Assembly: GCF_900163715.1 (NCBI RefSeq)
Contig: NZ_FWFF01000017.1
Coordinates: 186,001-250,000, forward strand
Reading direction: 5' to 3'
DNA from: Brevibacterium yomogidense
GTDB lineage: Bacteria; Actinomycetota; Actinomycetes; Actinomycetales; Brevibacteriaceae
DNA: 64,000 nt
Shown: positions 25,065 through 38,632 of the stretch, piece by piece
How the letters are laid out: each line of letters starts with the position of its first letter
Numbering within the stretch: the stretch's first letter is position 1
The notes under the pieces: model-generated
The model's input: only the letters and a program-made list of their open reading frames with translations
What the model was told of the DNA's origin: nothing
Databases searched by the model: none
Program-made: the position numbers and the translations under genes

Positions 25065-27338
25065 ATGAAGCGCTTGGCCCCCTACGGCACCTGGGACTCA
25101 CCGATCGACGTCGCCGCTGCGGTGGACGAGCGGCCGATCGGCCGGGGCCGGTTCGGCGCCGTCGACGGCAGGCCCGGCGTGTGGTTCACCCAGGCCGTGC
25201 CCGAACAGTGCGGTGCACCGGCGCTCTTCTGGGCTCCGCGGGACGACACCGCTGCACGCGTGCAGATCACCGGCCTGGATATCAGCGTCACCTCGCGGGT
25301 GAACGAATACGGCGGTGGGGCGTGGGCGATCCTGCCGACGTCGGGCAGGCTCGTCTTCGTCGAGAACGACAGCCAGCGCATCTGCACCCTGTCGGCGGAC
25401 CAGATCGCACAGATCGTCCGCGCCGGCGGCCGAGGGCTCGACGCTGTGCGATCGGCCGGCGCCCGCGGGCCGATCTTCGACCGCATCCACCTGACACCCG
25501 ACACCGACGGTGCTGTCAGATACGGAGACCTCACGGTGTCCCAGGGCGTCGTCCTCGCGGTGCAGGAGACCCACACTCCGGTGCCCCAGACTCAAGAGCC
25601 CCAGACGACGGAGCCCCACAAGCCGGAGCCCCACTCTCCAGAGACCCCGGGCGATCGCGTGACCCAGCACGATCGCGTGACCCAGGCGCTCGTCGTCCTC
25701 GCCCGCGATGAGGACGACGAATCCGGTGCGGCAGACGACGCCCCGCTCTCAGACACGCTCCCAGCACCACAGATCCTCGCCGAGGCTCCGGCCGACTTCC
25801 TCGCATGGCCGAGGCTCTCGCCGGATCGGACCCTGCTCGCCTGGGTGGGCTGGGACAGCCCCCACATGCCCTGGGGCGAGACCGGCCTCTTCGCAACCGC
25901 CCTGGACCCGGGGACCCTCGAGCCGGTCGGCGACGCCCACCGGATCTGGCACAGCCCGGAGGTCTCCGTGCTGCAGCCCGAATGGCTGTCCGGGAAAGAC
26001 CTGGCCTTCAGCGAGGACTCGTCAGGGCACTGGACCGTCGTGACGGTCGATGCGCCGTCCGCCTATCGGCGCGCGTGCGGTGAGCCCGGCGTCCCACCTG
26101 CAGAGTCCACCGTGCGCGTGCGGCCCGCCGTCCGCGAGTTCCGCGAGAAGCAGTTCGTGAGCGATCCGCCGGCATCGGTCATGGGAGAGTCCGTGACGCT
26201 GACAGGGGAGATCGGCGGACCGCTGTGGAAGCTGGGGTCGCAGTGGTACCTGCCCGTCTCCCGCGGCACGCGGATCCTGGCGGAGAGCCGCTCGGCGGGT
26301 ACGACGCTGCTGTGGGCCGACCCGCGCACCGGTGCCGAGCACGAGCTCGGTTGCCCCCTGGACTGGCTGCGCATCCAGGACTTCGATGACGACTCGGCGA
26401 CGGCCCTGCTGGTCGGAGGCGCCGGTGACCGCGTCACCGGCCTCTACACGTTCCATGTGGCGTCCGGTGAGCTGCATCCCGTCGCACTCGAGGCCGACGT
26501 CACGGACACCAGCCCCTGGTTCTCCACTCCGCAGCTGTGGTCGTTCGACGCCGTCCACACGGTCGTCTATCCGCCGTTCAACCCGCAGACGGAAGGTCCG
26601 GACGACGAGCGTCCGCCGTACGTCGTCTTCGTCCACGGCGGGCCCACGGATCAGGCGATGCCGTCGGCCCAGTCGTTCGGGGCGTTCTTCACCTCCCGCG
26701 GGATCGGCGTCGCACTCGTCAACCACACCGGATCGACCGGCTTCGGCCGCCACCACAGGTCCGCGCTCCGCGGCCGGTGGGGCATCGACGACGTCGACGA
26801 TGTCGTGACGGTCGCCCGCGGTCTCGCTGCTGCCGGCCTCGCCGACCGTGACCGGATCGCGGTGAGCGGTAGCTCTGCGGGAGGCTGGACCGTGCTGGGT
26901 GCGGTGACGGCCTCGGACGTGTTCGCATGCGGCGTGAGCCGCTACGGCGTGGCAGACGCCCTGGACTTCGCACGCGGGACCGCACGGTTCGAGGCGCACT
27001 ACAGCCAGAGCCTCATCGGGCCGCTGCCCGGGTCGGAGGACCTCCACCATCAGCGCTCGCCGCTCAGCCGAGCGGACCGGCTGACCGTGCCGCTGGCCCT
27101 CTTCCAAGGTCAGTGCGACACGGTCGTCCTCCCCTCCCAGACCCAGCGGGTCATCGACGCGCTCGAAGAGAACGGCACACCCTACGCGGCACGGTTCTAC
27201 GAGGACGAGGGACACGGGTTCACGACGCACGAGGTCATCGCGGACACCCTCGTCACGGAGTTCGGCTTCTATGCGAAGATCATGGGCTTCACGCCCCACG
27301 GACTGCCGTCGACACGTCTGCAGGGGCGCGGCCGTTGA
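25065..27338 (+). CDS. S9-family prolyl oligopeptidase-like serine peptidase
   Basis: 757 residues, no signal peptide. The N-terminal two thirds form a beta-propeller-like region and the C-terminal third is an alpha/beta hydrolase: PPYVVFVHGGPTDQAMPSAQ, the nucleophile Ser in RIAVSGSSAGGWTVLGAV, Asp in LFQGQCDTVVLPSQTQRV, and His in YEDEGHGFTTHEV. This is the DPP-IV/acylaminoacyl-peptidase branch. A repetitive Pro/Glu insert (residues about 170-205, with QEPQTTEPHKPEPHSPE) and a direct repeat encoding DRVTQ twice interrupt the propeller. It likely cleaves short peptides in the cytoplasm. Confidence 0.88.
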   Translation: MKRLAPYGTWDSPIDVAAAVDERPIGRGRFGAVDGRPGVWFTQAVPEQCGAPALFWAPRDDTAARVQITGLDISVTSRVNEYGGGAWAILPTSGRLVFVENDSQRICTLSADQIAQIVRAGGRGLDAVRSAGARGPIFDRIHLTPDTDGAVRYGDLTVSQGVVLAVQETHTPVPQTQEPQTTEPHKPEPHSPETPGDRVTQHDRVTQALVVLARDEDDESGAADDAPLSDTLPAPQILAEAPADFLAWPRLSPDRTLLAWVGWDSPHMPWGETGLFATALDPGTLEPVGDAHRIWHSPEVSVLQPEWLSGKDLAFSEDSSGHWTVVTVDAPSAYRRACGEPGVPPAESTVRVRPAVREFREKQFVSDPPASVMGESVTLTGEIGGPLWKLGSQWYLPVSRGTRILAESRSAGTTLLWADPRTGAEHELGCPLDWLRIQDFDDDSATALLVGGAGDRVTGLYTFHVASGELHPVALEADVTDTSPWFSTPQLWSFDAVHTVVYPPFNPQTEGPDDERPPYVVFVHGGPTDQAMPSAQSFGAFFTSRGIGVALVNHTGSTGFGRHHRSALRGRWGIDDVDDVVTVARGLAAAGLADRDRIAVSGSSAGGWTVLGAVTASDVFACGVSRYGVADALDFARGTARFEAHYSQSLIGPLPGSEDLHHQRSPLSRADRLTVPLALFQGQCDTVVLPSQTQRVIDALEENGTPYAARFYEDEGHGFTTHEVIADTLVTEFGFYAKIMGFTPHGLPSTRLQGRGR

Positions 27339-27381
27339 CGCACCCGCCCGACGACGTTCCAGTGACGATGAAGAGGACGAC

Positions 27382-31003
<3,622 letters not shown>

Positions 31004-31079
31004 CTTTCCGCGTCACATCCTCAGCTGTCGCACAGCCGGATTCTGCCGGGGCTTCAGATTCGCGTGGGAAGCTTGGGTC

Positions 31080-31406
31080 ATGAACATCGGGACCCGTCTT
31101 CTCCTGTCTGCGGCACTCGCGGTCGGCTCGACCGTCGGTGCCGCCGCTCTGGGTCAGACCGTCGTCCGGGACACCCAAGCAGAGGTCGGCGCGGCCGCAC
31201 CGCAGTCGATCGCCACGGAGGGCGCCGGAACGGATGGCGAGGCGGATGCAGAGGCGGACGAGCGCGAAGACCGCGTGGCCGGGGTGCGCGCGGAGCTCAC
31301 AGCCGCCGCGGCTGCCGGTGAGATCTCCTGGGATGCCGCCGAACGTGTGAGCGACGAACTGGGCGGCTATATCCGCGGCGACGTCAGCGTCTCCGACATC
31401 GCCTGA
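31080..31406 (+). CDS. Small exported protein of unknown function
   Basis: 108 residues. The signal-like start MNIGTRLLLSAALAVGSTVG is followed by an Ala/Glu/Asp-rich stretch with AEADEREDRVAGVRAELTAA and the end DELGGYIRGDVSVSDIA. No cysteine for lipidation and no known domain is seen. It may be released or periplasm-like in location. It is followed by a long hairpin and may be transcribed alone. Confidence 0.65.
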   Translation: MNIGTRLLLSAALAVGSTVGAAALGQTVVRDTQAEVGAAAPQSIATEGAGTDGEADAEADEREDRVAGVRAELTAAAAAGEISWDAAERVSDELGGYIRGDVSVSDIA

Positions 31407-31430
31407 GCGGCCCACTCGCCTCCCTCATCC

Positions 31431-31490
31431 ACACGAACTTTCGTCGGTGGCCCCAACGTGTGAGTGAGGGCCACCGACGAAAGTTCGTGT
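31431..31490. repeat. Long perfect hairpin between convergent genes
   Basis: A 23-base arm (31431-31453, starting ACACGAACTTTCGTCGG) is exactly complementary to 31468-31490 around a 14-base loop. It lies between the small exported protein and the leftward symporter. No T-run. Probably a bidirectional terminator. Confidence 0.8.
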
Positions 31491-31554
31491 CGGGACGTCG
31501 CGTGTGCGAGGACGTCGTGTGTGATGCCGGGCCGGTCAGCCCCGGATCAGGGGA

Positions 31555-33195
31555 TCAGTGCTCGACCTCCTTCTCCGCACCGTGACCGGTGAGTGAGCGG
31601 ACCTCCATCTCCGCCGCGAGCTTCTTGCTCTCCACTCCCTTGTCGGTGAGCGAGCCGATCCAGCCCAGCAGGAAGCCCAGCGGGATCGAGACGATGCCCG
31701 GGTTGGACAGCGGGAAGATCGCGAAGTCGATGTTCGCGCCGAGCATCGCGTCCTCCGAACCGGACACGACGGGGGAGAAGGCGATGAGCAGGATGCAGGA
31801 GATGAGCCCGCCGTACATGCTCCACACCGCTCCGCGCGTGGTGAATCGGCTCCAGTAGAGCGAGTAGAGGATGGTCGGCAGATTCGCGCTCGCCGCGACC
31901 GCGAAGGCCAGCGCGACGAGGAATGCGATGTTCTGCCCCTGCACGCCGATGCCGCCGATGATCGACACCGCACCGATGACCAGCACGGTGCGACGGGCGA
32001 CCTTGACCTCTGCCTGCGAATCCGTCTTGCCTTTGCGGATGACGTTCGAGTAGATGTCATGCGCGAAGGATGCGGCCGCCGTTATCGTCAGACCGGCGAC
32101 GACCGCAAGGATCGTCGCGAACGCCACGGCGGAGATGATGCCCAGCAGCACCGGGCCGCCCAGCGCGTTGGCGAGCAGCGGAGCAGCGGAGTTCACGCCT
32201 CCCGGCGCGTTCACGATGTTCTCCGGCCCGACCATCGCGGCAGCGCCGAAGCCCAGCACGAGGGTGAAGATGTAGAAGACACCGATCAGCCAGATCGCCC
32301 ACACGACGGATCGGCGGGCCTCCTTCGCAGTGGGCACCGTGTAGAAGCGCATGAGCACGTGGGGCAGACCCGCTGTGCCCAGGACCAGGGCGAGTGCGAG
32401 GGAGACGAAGTCGATCGGCAGCGCGCCGTACTTCAGGCCCGGTGCGAGCAGGGCCCCCTTCGGATCGGAGATCGAGTTCGCCACCGCGTCGTCCAGCAGC
32501 GACGAGAAGTTGAAGTCGTTGAGCCAGAGCACCCACACCGTCATGATGAAGACGCCGCCGATCAGCAGGAACGCCTTGATGATCTGGACCCAGGTGGTGC
32601 CCTTCATGCCGCCCACCAGGACGTAGATGATCATGATGACGCCGACGACCGCGATGACGAGCGACTGGCCCACCCGTGAATCGACGCCCAGCAGCAGGGA
32701 CACCAGTCCGCCCGCGCCCGCCATCTGGGCGAGCAGGTAGAAGAAGCACACGGCCAGCGTCGTGAGTGCGGCCGCCATGCGGACCGGGCGCTGCTTGAGG
32801 CGGAACGCCAGCACGTCGGCCATCGTGAACTTCGCGGTGTTGCGCATGAGCTCCGCGACGAGCAGCAGCGCGACCAGCCACGCGACGAGGAATCCCACCG
32901 AATAGAGGAACCCGTCATAGCCGGTGACGGCGATCGCGCCGACGATGCCCAGGAACGATGCGGCGGAGAGGTAGTCGCCGGAGATGGCGAACCCGTTCTG
33001 CGAGCCGGTGAATGACCGGCCGGCCGCGTAGTAGTCCGCAGCGGACTTGTTGTTCCTGCTGGCGCGGAACACGATGACGAGCGTCACCGCGACGAACGCC
33101 AGGAAGATCGAGATGTTGAGCACCGGATTGTTCTCCGGTGTGGAGGCCGAATCCGCGGCCAGGAGCAGGGGAACGGTCGTGAGGGCAGTGCTCAT
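31555..33195 (-). CDS. actP: Cation/acetate symporter (ActP-like, SSS family)
   Basis: 546-residue integral membrane protein, MSTALTTVPLLLAADSASTP at the start, with about 13 helices. RNNKSAADYYAAGRSFTGSQ, GFAISGDYLSAASFLGIVGA and GLTITAAASFAHDIYSNVIR are strongly ActP-like. ActP takes up acetate and similar short monocarboxylates with sodium or protons. Its ATG overlaps the stop of the preceding DUF485 gene (ATGA), the usual yjcH-actP arrangement, so substrate prediction is fair but not proven. Confidence 0.92.
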   Translation of the reverse strand: MSTALTTVPLLLAADSASTPENNPVLNISIFLAFVAVTLVIVFRASRNNKSAADYYAAGRSFTGSQNGFAISGDYLSAASFLGIVGAIAVTGYDGFLYSVGFLVAWLVALLLVAELMRNTAKFTMADVLAFRLKQRPVRMAAALTTLAVCFFYLLAQMAGAGGLVSLLLGVDSRVGQSLVIAVVGVIMIIYVLVGGMKGTTWVQIIKAFLLIGGVFIMTVWVLWLNDFNFSSLLDDAVANSISDPKGALLAPGLKYGALPIDFVSLALALVLGTAGLPHVLMRFYTVPTAKEARRSVVWAIWLIGVFYIFTLVLGFGAAAMVGPENIVNAPGGVNSAAPLLANALGGPVLLGIISAVAFATILAVVAGLTITAAASFAHDIYSNVIRKGKTDSQAEVKVARRTVLVIGAVSIIGGIGVQGQNIAFLVALAFAVAASANLPTILYSLYWSRFTTRGAVWSMYGGLISCILLIAFSPVVSGSEDAMLGANIDFAIFPLSNPGIVSIPLGFLLGWIGSLTDKGVESKKLAAEMEVRSLTGHGAEKEVEH

Positions 33196-33656
33196 GAGGA
33201 GGCCTCCTGTGCTTCGAACTCGGTGCGCAGCGCCTGGGCCTTCGGATCCAGCTTCCGGTTCGCGTACATGACGTAGATGCTGGTGATGAGGAAGGTCGTG
33301 ACGAACTGTCCCAGACCCAGGACGATGCCCAGGTTGACGGAGCCGAACACCGGCTGGGCCATGAAGTCGTGGGCGTAGGCGCCCAGGAGGACATAGACCG
33401 CGTACCAGATGATGAAGAACGCGGCCATGGGAAAGACGAAGCTCCGATGCGACCGCTTCAGAGCAACGAACTCCTCTGACTCCTGGGCCGCGATGTAATC
33501 CATCGTCTGCACGTGCGGATCGTGCTGATCGTGCGCTTCCTGCGCTTCCCGCGCTTCCCGCGCTTCCTGCGACTGCTGCTGATCGTGGGGTTCCTGCGAT
33601 TCCGGTGGACCGTCTTCATGCGGCGCGCTGTTCTGCGCGGAGCCGTCGTACGACAT
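33192..33656 (-). CDS. DUF485 membrane protein, symporter partner (YjcH-like)
   Basis: 154 residues. The Gln/Glu/His-rich cytoplasmic N-terminus includes a run of EAREAREAQEAH made by a short DNA repeat near 33534-33570. The DUF485 domain follows: LKRSHRSFVFPMAAFFIIWY and VNLGIVLGLGQFVTTFLITS, two membrane helices. DUF485 proteins accompany ActP-type transporters. The ATG at 33656 is preceded by GGAGG. A longer frame upstream lacks protein-like sequence. Confidence 0.88.
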   Translation of the reverse strand: MSYDGSAQNSAPHEDGPPESQEPHDQQQSQEAREAREAQEAHDQHDPHVQTMDYIAAQESEEFVALKRSHRSFVFPMAAFFIIWYAVYVLLGAYAHDFMAQPVFGSVNLGIVLGLGQFVTTFLITSIYVMYANRKLDPKAQALRTEFEAQEASS

Positions 33657-33975
33657 GTCGCCTCCGTGAGGTCGGTGGATGCACCCGGAGCCCCCTGCCG
33701 CAGCGACTCCGCGTCCGTGCGGTGCCGTGTGCATACCTGCAGGTGGCCGGGCTGCGGGACGCCCCGGGCCCGATGCGTCTGTGCATCGGCTCGGCCCATC
33801 GTAAGTGATCCACCTCGCATTCATGCGTCTTTGCAGAATAGTTTTTCGCTCTCGTGCATAGATCGCTGTCGTGCACTAAACTCCGCCGCTCGTCACGTCA
33901 CCTGCGCTTGTCGTCGCGCCTGCGCCCGCGTCGTAGACTGGCCTGCGATAGAACATCGTTTGAGAGAGGGTGGGG
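33657..33975. other. Divergent promoter region between DUF485/actP and gatCAB
   Basis: About 320 bases with no credible gene. A pair of direct repeats, TCGCTCTCGTGCA (33846-33858) and TCGCTGTCGTGCA (33863-33875), is spaced 17 bases and is followed by TAAACT, the same hexamer as the tRNA-His -10. They could be a regulator site or promoter elements. The gatC side has GAGAGGG just before its ATG. Confidence 0.4.
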
Positions 33976-34281
33976 ATGGCTGACGCAGCCGCGATCACCG
34001 CTGGACAGGTCGAGCACCTGGCGGAACTCGCCAGGATCGCCATGTCCAGCGAAGAGCTTGAGAAGACAGCAGGGGACCTGGACCAGATCCTCGCCAACGT
34101 CGCCCGCGTGGCGGAGGTGGCGACGGACGACGTCCCCGCGACCAGTCACCCCATCCCGCTGACGAACGTCCTCCGCGACGACGTCGTGGGAAGCCCCCTC
34201 ACCGCGGAGCAGGCGCTGTCCGGCGCCCCTGCGTCGGAGGACGGCAAGTTCCTCGTCCCCCAGATCCTCGGGGAGGACTGA
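33976..34281 (+). CDS. gatC: Asp-tRNA(Asn)/Glu-tRNA(Gln) amidotransferase subunit C
   Basis: 101 residues. GatC stabilises the GatCAB complex, which makes Gln-tRNA(Gln) and Asn-tRNA(Asn) by amidating misacylated tRNAs. It shows the family pattern [20 protein letters not shown] and ...[20 protein letters not shown]. The ATG at 33976 is preferred over a GTG six bases earlier because it is better placed after GAGAGGG. First gene of the gatCAB operon. Confidence 0.95.
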   Translation: MADAAAITAGQVEHLAELARIAMSSEELEKTAGDLDQILANVARVAEVATDDVPATSHPIPLTNVLRDDVVGSPLTAEQALSGAPASEDGKFLVPQILGED

Positions 34282-34282
34282 C

Positions 34283-35821
34283 ATGAGCCAGGACCTCACT
34301 CGACTCACCGCCGCACAGCTGGCGGATGGCATGCGCGCAGGGGAGTACACGTCGACCGACGTGACCCGTGCGCACCTGGATCGCATCGAGGCGACCGACG
34401 ACGTCATCGGCTCGTTCATCTCCGTCACCCCGGACGCCGCGCTCGCCACCGCCGCGGACGTCGACCGCCGGCGCGCAGCAGGTGAAGACCTCCACCCGTT
34501 CGCGGGTGTGCCCGTGAGCCTCAAGGACGTCGTCGTCACCGCCGGCATCCGCACGACCGCGGGCTCGAAGATGCTCGAGGACTGGGTGCCGCCCTACGAC
34601 TCGACCGTCTACGCGAAGATCAAGGATGCGGGACTGCCCGTCCTGGGCAAGACCAACATGGACGAGTTCGCGATGGGATCGACGACGGAGCACTCCGCGT
34701 TCGGGCCCACGCGCAACCCGTGGGACACGACCACGGTCCCGGGCGGGTCCTCGGGAGGTGCTGCGACCTCGGCCGCGGCCTACCAGGCACCGCTGGCAGT
34801 CGGCACGGACACGGGCGGCTCTGTCCGCCAGCCCGCCGCGTTCACGGGCACGGTGGGTGTGAAGCCCACGTACGGCTCCGTGTCCCGCTACGGCATCGTG
34901 GCCATGGCCTCGAGCCTCGACCAGGTGGGCCCGCTGGGTCGCACCGTGGCCGATGCCGCCGCCCTCCACCAGCTGCTGGCCGGTCATGATCCGCGCGACT
35001 CCACGTCGCTGAGCGACGCCGTGCCGGACTTCCTCGCCGCCGTCCAGGCCGGGGCCCGCGACGGATCGCTCAAGGGCAAGCGCCTGGGCACGATCCGGCA
35101 GCTGTCCGCTGACGACTACGACGACGGCGTGCGCGCGGCGTTCACGCAGGCGCTCGAGCTGGCCCAGCAGGCCGGTGCGGAGATCGTCGAGGTCGACATG
35201 CCGTCCCTGCGCTACGCCCTGGACGCGTACTACCTGATCATGCCGTCGGAGGCGTCCTCGAACCTCGCCCGCTACGACGGGATGCGGTTCGGCCTGCGGG
35301 TGGAGCCGGAATCCGGTCCCGTCACCGCGGAGACCGTCATGAGTGCGACCCGCGCGGCCGGATTCGGCGCCGAGGTCAAGCGCCGCATCCTGCTGGGCAC
35401 CTACGCCCTGTCGGCCGGCTACTACGACGCCTACTACGGCTCCGCGCAGAAGGTGCGCACCCTGGTGCAGCGCGACCTGGCCGCGGCCTTCGAGAAGGCG
35501 GACGTGCTCGTGTCGCCGACCGCGCCCACGACGGCGCTGCCGTTCGGGATGGAGAGCGACGACGACCCGATGGCCCTCTACCTGGGCGATGCGGCGACGA
35601 TCCCGGCGAACCTGGCCGGCATCCCCGGCATGAGCCTGCCGGCGGGCCTGGCGAACGGCATGCCCGTGGGCTTCCAGCTGCTGGCACCGGCTCGCGAGGA
35701 CGCGCGCCTCTACGAGGTGGGCTCCGCGATCGAGGCCCTGGTCACCGACGCCGCAGGCGCACCTGTGTGGGCCGGAGTGCCGACGGACTATGCGGCCGAA
35801 TCCGCAACGACGAGCGCCTGA
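34283..35821 (+). CDS. gatA: Asp/Glu-tRNA amidotransferase subunit A
   Basis: 512-residue amidase subunit that releases ammonia from glutamine. The Ser-cisSer-Lys triad is seen as Lys in [18 protein letters not shown] and the serines in [17 protein letters not shown] and [16 protein letters not shown]. Length is normal. It begins two bases after the gatC stop. Confidence 0.97.
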   Translation: MSQDLTRLTAAQLADGMRAGEYTSTDVTRAHLDRIEATDDVIGSFISVTPDAALATAADVDRRRAAGEDLHPFAGVPVSLKDVVVTAGIRTTAGSKMLEDWVPPYDSTVYAKIKDAGLPVLGKTNMDEFAMGSTTEHSAFGPTRNPWDTTTVPGGSSGGAATSAAAYQAPLAVGTDTGGSVRQPAAFTGTVGVKPTYGSVSRYGIVAMASSLDQVGPLGRTVADAAALHQLLAGHDPRDSTSLSDAVPDFLAAVQAGARDGSLKGKRLGTIRQLSADDYDDGVRAAFTQALELAQQAGAEIVEVDMPSLRYALDAYYLIMPSEASSNLARYDGMRFGLRVEPESGPVTAETVMSATRAAGFGAEVKRRILLGTYALSAGYYDAYYGSAQKVRTLVQRDLAAAFEKADVLVSPTAPTTALPFGMESDDDPMALYLGDAATIPANLAGIPGMSLPAGLANGMPVGFQLLAPAREDARLYEVGSAIEALVTDAAGAPVWAGVPTDYAAESATTSA

Positions 35822-35839
35822 GGCCGGGAGGACACGCAC

Positions 35840-37321
35840 ATGAAGTATGAGGACGCAGTCGCGAAGTACGATCCGGCTCTGGGCATCGAGGTGCACGTGG
35901 AGCTGGGCACCGCGACGAAGATGTTCGATGACGCCCCCAACACGTTCGGCGGGGGTGCGAACGAGAACACGACACCCACCTCGCTGGGTCTGCCCGGCGC
36001 GCTGCCGGTCGTGAACCGGACGGCGATCGAGTACGCCATCCGCATCGGCCTGGCACTGGGCTGCGAGATCGCGGAATCGTGCCGGTTCGCACGGAAGAAC
36101 TACTTCTACCCGGACCTGGCGAAGAACTTCCAGACCTCGCAGGCGGATGAGCCGATCGCCTACGACGGCAGCATCGACGTCGAGCTGGAGGACGGCACGA
36201 TCGTGCCCGTCGCCATCGAGCGGGCGCACATGGAGGAGGACGCCGGCAAGAACACGCACGTGGGCGGGGCGTCCGGCCGCATCCACGGCGCGGATCACTC
36301 GCTGGTCGACTACAACCGCGCCGGTGTGCCGCTGGTCGAGATCGTCACGCACCCGATCACCGGGGTCGGGGACCGCGCTCCCGAGGTGGCGGCCGCCTAC
36401 GTGCGCACACTGCGGGACATCTTCCGGGCCATCGGGGTCTCCGAGGCGCGGATGGAGCAGGGCAACGTCCGCGCGGACATCAACGTGTCGCTGCGTGCGG
36501 ACGCGGATGCGCCGCTGGGCACGCGCACGGAGACGAAGAACGTGAACTCGTTCCGCTCGATCGACCGGACGGTGCGCTACGAGATCGCCCGTCAGGCGGA
36601 GATCCTCGATGCGGGGGGATCCATCCTGCAGGAGACGCGCCACTTCCACGAGACGGACGGATCGACGTCGTCGGGCCGCCCGAAGTCCGATGCGGACGAC
36701 TACCGCTACTTCCCGGAGCCGGACCTGGTGCCCGTCGCGCCGTCGCGCGACTGGGTCGAGGAGATCCGCGCGGGTCTGCCGGAGCTGCCGGCCGCACGCC
36801 GTCGTCGTCTGCTTGACGAGTGGGGCATCAGCGAGCTGGAGATGCGCGACATCATCAACGCGGACCTCCTGGACCCGGTCGAGGCGACCGTCGTCGCAGG
36901 CGCGAAGCCGGATGCGGCGCGCAAGTGGTGGATGGGCGAGATCGCGCGCGTCGCCAAGCAGAAGGACGTCGAGGCCACGGAGCTCGCGACACCGGAGCAC
37001 GTCGCGGAGCTCCAGAAGCTCATCGACGATGGGAAGCTCAACGACAAGCTGGCCCGGAAGGTGCTCGCGGGAGTCGTCGAGGGACGGGGCACACCCGCGC
37101 AGGTGATGGAGGCCGACGGCCTGCAGATCGTCGAGGACACCGGTGCGCTCGAGGCCGCCGTGGACGAGGCGATCGCCGCGAACCCGGACGTAGTCGAGAA
37201 GATCAAGGGCGGGAAGATGCAGGCGATCGGCGCGCTCATGGGGCCGATCATGAAGGCCACCCGCGGCCAGGCCGACGCGGGCACAGCGCGCGAGATGATC
37301 CTGGAGCGCATCAACAGCTGA
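35840..37321 (+). CDS. gatB: Asp/Glu-tRNA amidotransferase subunit B
   Basis: 493-residue subunit that binds the misacylated tRNA and activates its side-chain carboxyl with ATP. Typical features are [47 protein letters not shown] and [17 protein letters not shown] near the N-terminus. The C-terminal Yqey-like tail ends [20 protein letters not shown]. It ends the gat operon and is followed by two hairpins. Confidence 0.97.
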   Translation: MKYEDAVAKYDPALGIEVHVELGTATKMFDDAPNTFGGGANENTTPTSLGLPGALPVVNRTAIEYAIRIGLALGCEIAESCRFARKNYFYPDLAKNFQTSQADEPIAYDGSIDVELEDGTIVPVAIERAHMEEDAGKNTHVGGASGRIHGADHSLVDYNRAGVPLVEIVTHPITGVGDRAPEVAAAYVRTLRDIFRAIGVSEARMEQGNVRADINVSLRADADAPLGTRTETKNVNSFRSIDRTVRYEIARQAEILDAGGSILQETRHFHETDGSTSSGRPKSDADDYRYFPEPDLVPVAPSRDWVEEIRAGLPELPAARRRRLLDEWGISELEMRDIINADLLDPVEATVVAGAKPDAARKWWMGEIARVAKQKDVEATELATPEHVAELQKLIDDGKLNDKLARKVLAGVVEGRGTPAQVMEADGLQIVEDTGALEAAVDEAIAANPDVVEKIKGGKMQAIGALMGPIMKATRGQADAGTAREMILERINS

Positions 37322-37360
37322 GGCTGTCGCATCACCGCCGCCGGCGCCTCTACCGCCGCA

Positions 37361-37416
37361 GAGTGAGTGCAATGTGGTCCAGTTCCATATGGAACTGGAC
37401 CACATTGCACTCACTC
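37361..37416. repeat. 56-base perfect palindrome after gatB
   Basis: The left half (37361-37388) is exactly complementary to the right half (37389-37416), with centre CCATATGG. The base of the stem carries TGAGTGCAA as in the hairpin at 13496. GTTTTC follows on the + strand, so it can end the gat operon. Probably a terminator. Confidence 0.8.
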
Positions 37417-37465
37417 GTTTTCTCACTCGCCTGAACGGTAGGCGGCTGGAGGCTCTGCGGCGGCG

Positions 37466-37523
37466 CGAGAGCGCAACATCCGCACCAACGGAGTACCGAA
37501 AAAGTGCGGATGTTGCGCTCTCG
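37466..37523. repeat. Second long hairpin between gatB and the DUF4352 gene
   Basis: CGAGAGCGCAACATCCGCAC (37466-37485) pairs perfectly with 37504-37523 around an 18-base loop. It lies 50 bases after the first palindrome and near the end of the convergent leftward gene. Confidence 0.8.
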
Positions 37524-37569
37524 ACGTGGGGACGGTCGTTTGCCCCCTGTCCGCGCCCCTGCCGTCCGC

Positions 37570-38445
37570 TCAGTCCAGCGCGACGGTGGCCGCTTCGTCG
37601 AAGATCCCGCCCTGGAACTCCAGCACGTTCGGGCTCACGTCTGCCGGCACGTCGTAGACGATCACACCGGTGGCCGTGTTGCCGGGGTTGATCTCCTCCA
37701 GCAGCATGACGTCGTTGTCGGTGGCCGCGTAGATCCCCGCCTCGGAGTCCGGCGAGTACGTGTTGCCGTCCGCGTCCAGCAGGCTCACGTCGCTCTCGAA
37801 GAAGAAGGACGGCTCGCTGCCCGTGTTGGCCACGGACATCTCCACGAGGATGAACTGTCCCTGCGCGGTCGTGCCGAGGTACTCGTCGCCCAGTTCGGAG
37901 ACGCCGGATTCCACGTCGTTCACCGTGACCTCCCAGTCACCGGTCGCGACCGCGTCGCCGATGCTGTATTCGGATGCGGCCTCGGCGGGTGCCTCGCCGT
38001 CGGCTTCGCCTCCTGCCTCTTCCTCGCCCGAGGTGCCGGTGCCGGATTCGTCCGAGGACCCGCTGTCTGCGGAGGCTTCCGCGTCCTCGGCGGAGTCGCC
38101 GCCCCCGCCGACGGAGGAGATGATCACGATCAGCACGATGACGGCGAGCAGCCAGAACCACCAGCGCTTCCACAGCGGCTTCTTCCGCTTCGCCTGCGCC
38201 GGCGGCCCCGGGTGGGGAGGCTGTCCGCCCGGCTGCTGCGCGTAGCCGTGCGGGCCGGGCTGCTGGGTGTAGCCGAACGGCGCTTGCTGGGGGTCATACT
38301 GCTGACCGGGGTGCTGGGCCGAGTACTGGCCCGGGTACTGGCCGGGCTGCGGTGCCGGCTGCTGGCCGGTCGTATGCTGCCCGGCAGGCTGGCCGGGGCC
38401 CGACGGGAAGCCGGGCTGAGGGGCGGGGTGCTGGGGGTTCGTCAT
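37570..38445 (-). CDS. DUF4352 membrane-anchored protein
   Basis: 291 residues. A cytoplasmic Pro/Gln/Gly-rich N-terminus (QPGQYPGQYSAQHPGQQ) precedes one helix (WWFWLLAVIVLIVIISSVGG) after KRKKPLWKR. An acidic Ser/Glu linker and an external DUF4352 beta-sandwich follow: SIGDAVATGDWEVTVNDVES, GQFILVEMSVANTGSEPSFF and GNTATGVIVYDVP. The layout is common in actinobacterial surface proteins, and the fold may bind ligands. The ATG at 38445 has AGGAG six bases before it. It lies divergent to a histidine kinase gene, with a double palindromic operator between them. Confidence 0.87.
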   Translation of the reverse strand: MTNPQHPAPQPGFPSGPGQPAGQHTTGQQPAPQPGQYPGQYSAQHPGQQYDPQQAPFGYTQQPGPHGYAQQPGGQPPHPGPPAQAKRKKPLWKRWWFWLLAVIVLIVIISSVGGGGDSAEDAEASADSGSSDESGTGTSGEEEAGGEADGEAPAEAASEYSIGDAVATGDWEVTVNDVESGVSELGDEYLGTTAQGQFILVEMSVANTGSEPSFFFESDVSLLDADGNTYSPDSEAGIYAATDNDVMLLEEINPGNTATGVIVYDVPADVSPNVLEFQGGIFDEAATVALD

Positions 38446-38552
38446 GATTCTCCTGAGGTGTGACGGTGGTGGCTGCGGCGGTCTCGCCGCGACACCACAA
38501 GCTTCGGTCGGAGAGGACTGACGGCGCGTCGACTGATCGGGTGGATCGGACC

Positions 38553-38586
38553 AGCCGAACGGCTGGATTCGGCCAGCCGTTCGGCT
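38553..38586. promoter_or_regulatory. Double palindromic operator between DUF4352 and histidine kinase genes
   Basis: AGCCGAACGGCT (38553-38564) and AGCCGTTCGGCT (38575-38586) are each palindromes and mirror each other, 22 bases apart, about two helical turns. Likely a binding site for a dimeric or tetrameric regulator acting on both divergent genes. The response regulator at 40136 is the obvious candidate but this is not shown. Confidence 0.6.
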
Positions 38587-38632
38587 CCGAATGGCTGACG
38601 CCCGCGTCCGTGCCCCCGGATACCGTGAGGGT

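Noticed and set aside
34199..37426. 1075-codon open frame opposite gatCAB
   Set aside because: Purely a shadow of GC-rich codon use in gatC, gatA and gatB; composition is Arg/Val/Leu/Asp-biased with no domain, and the three real genes are certain.
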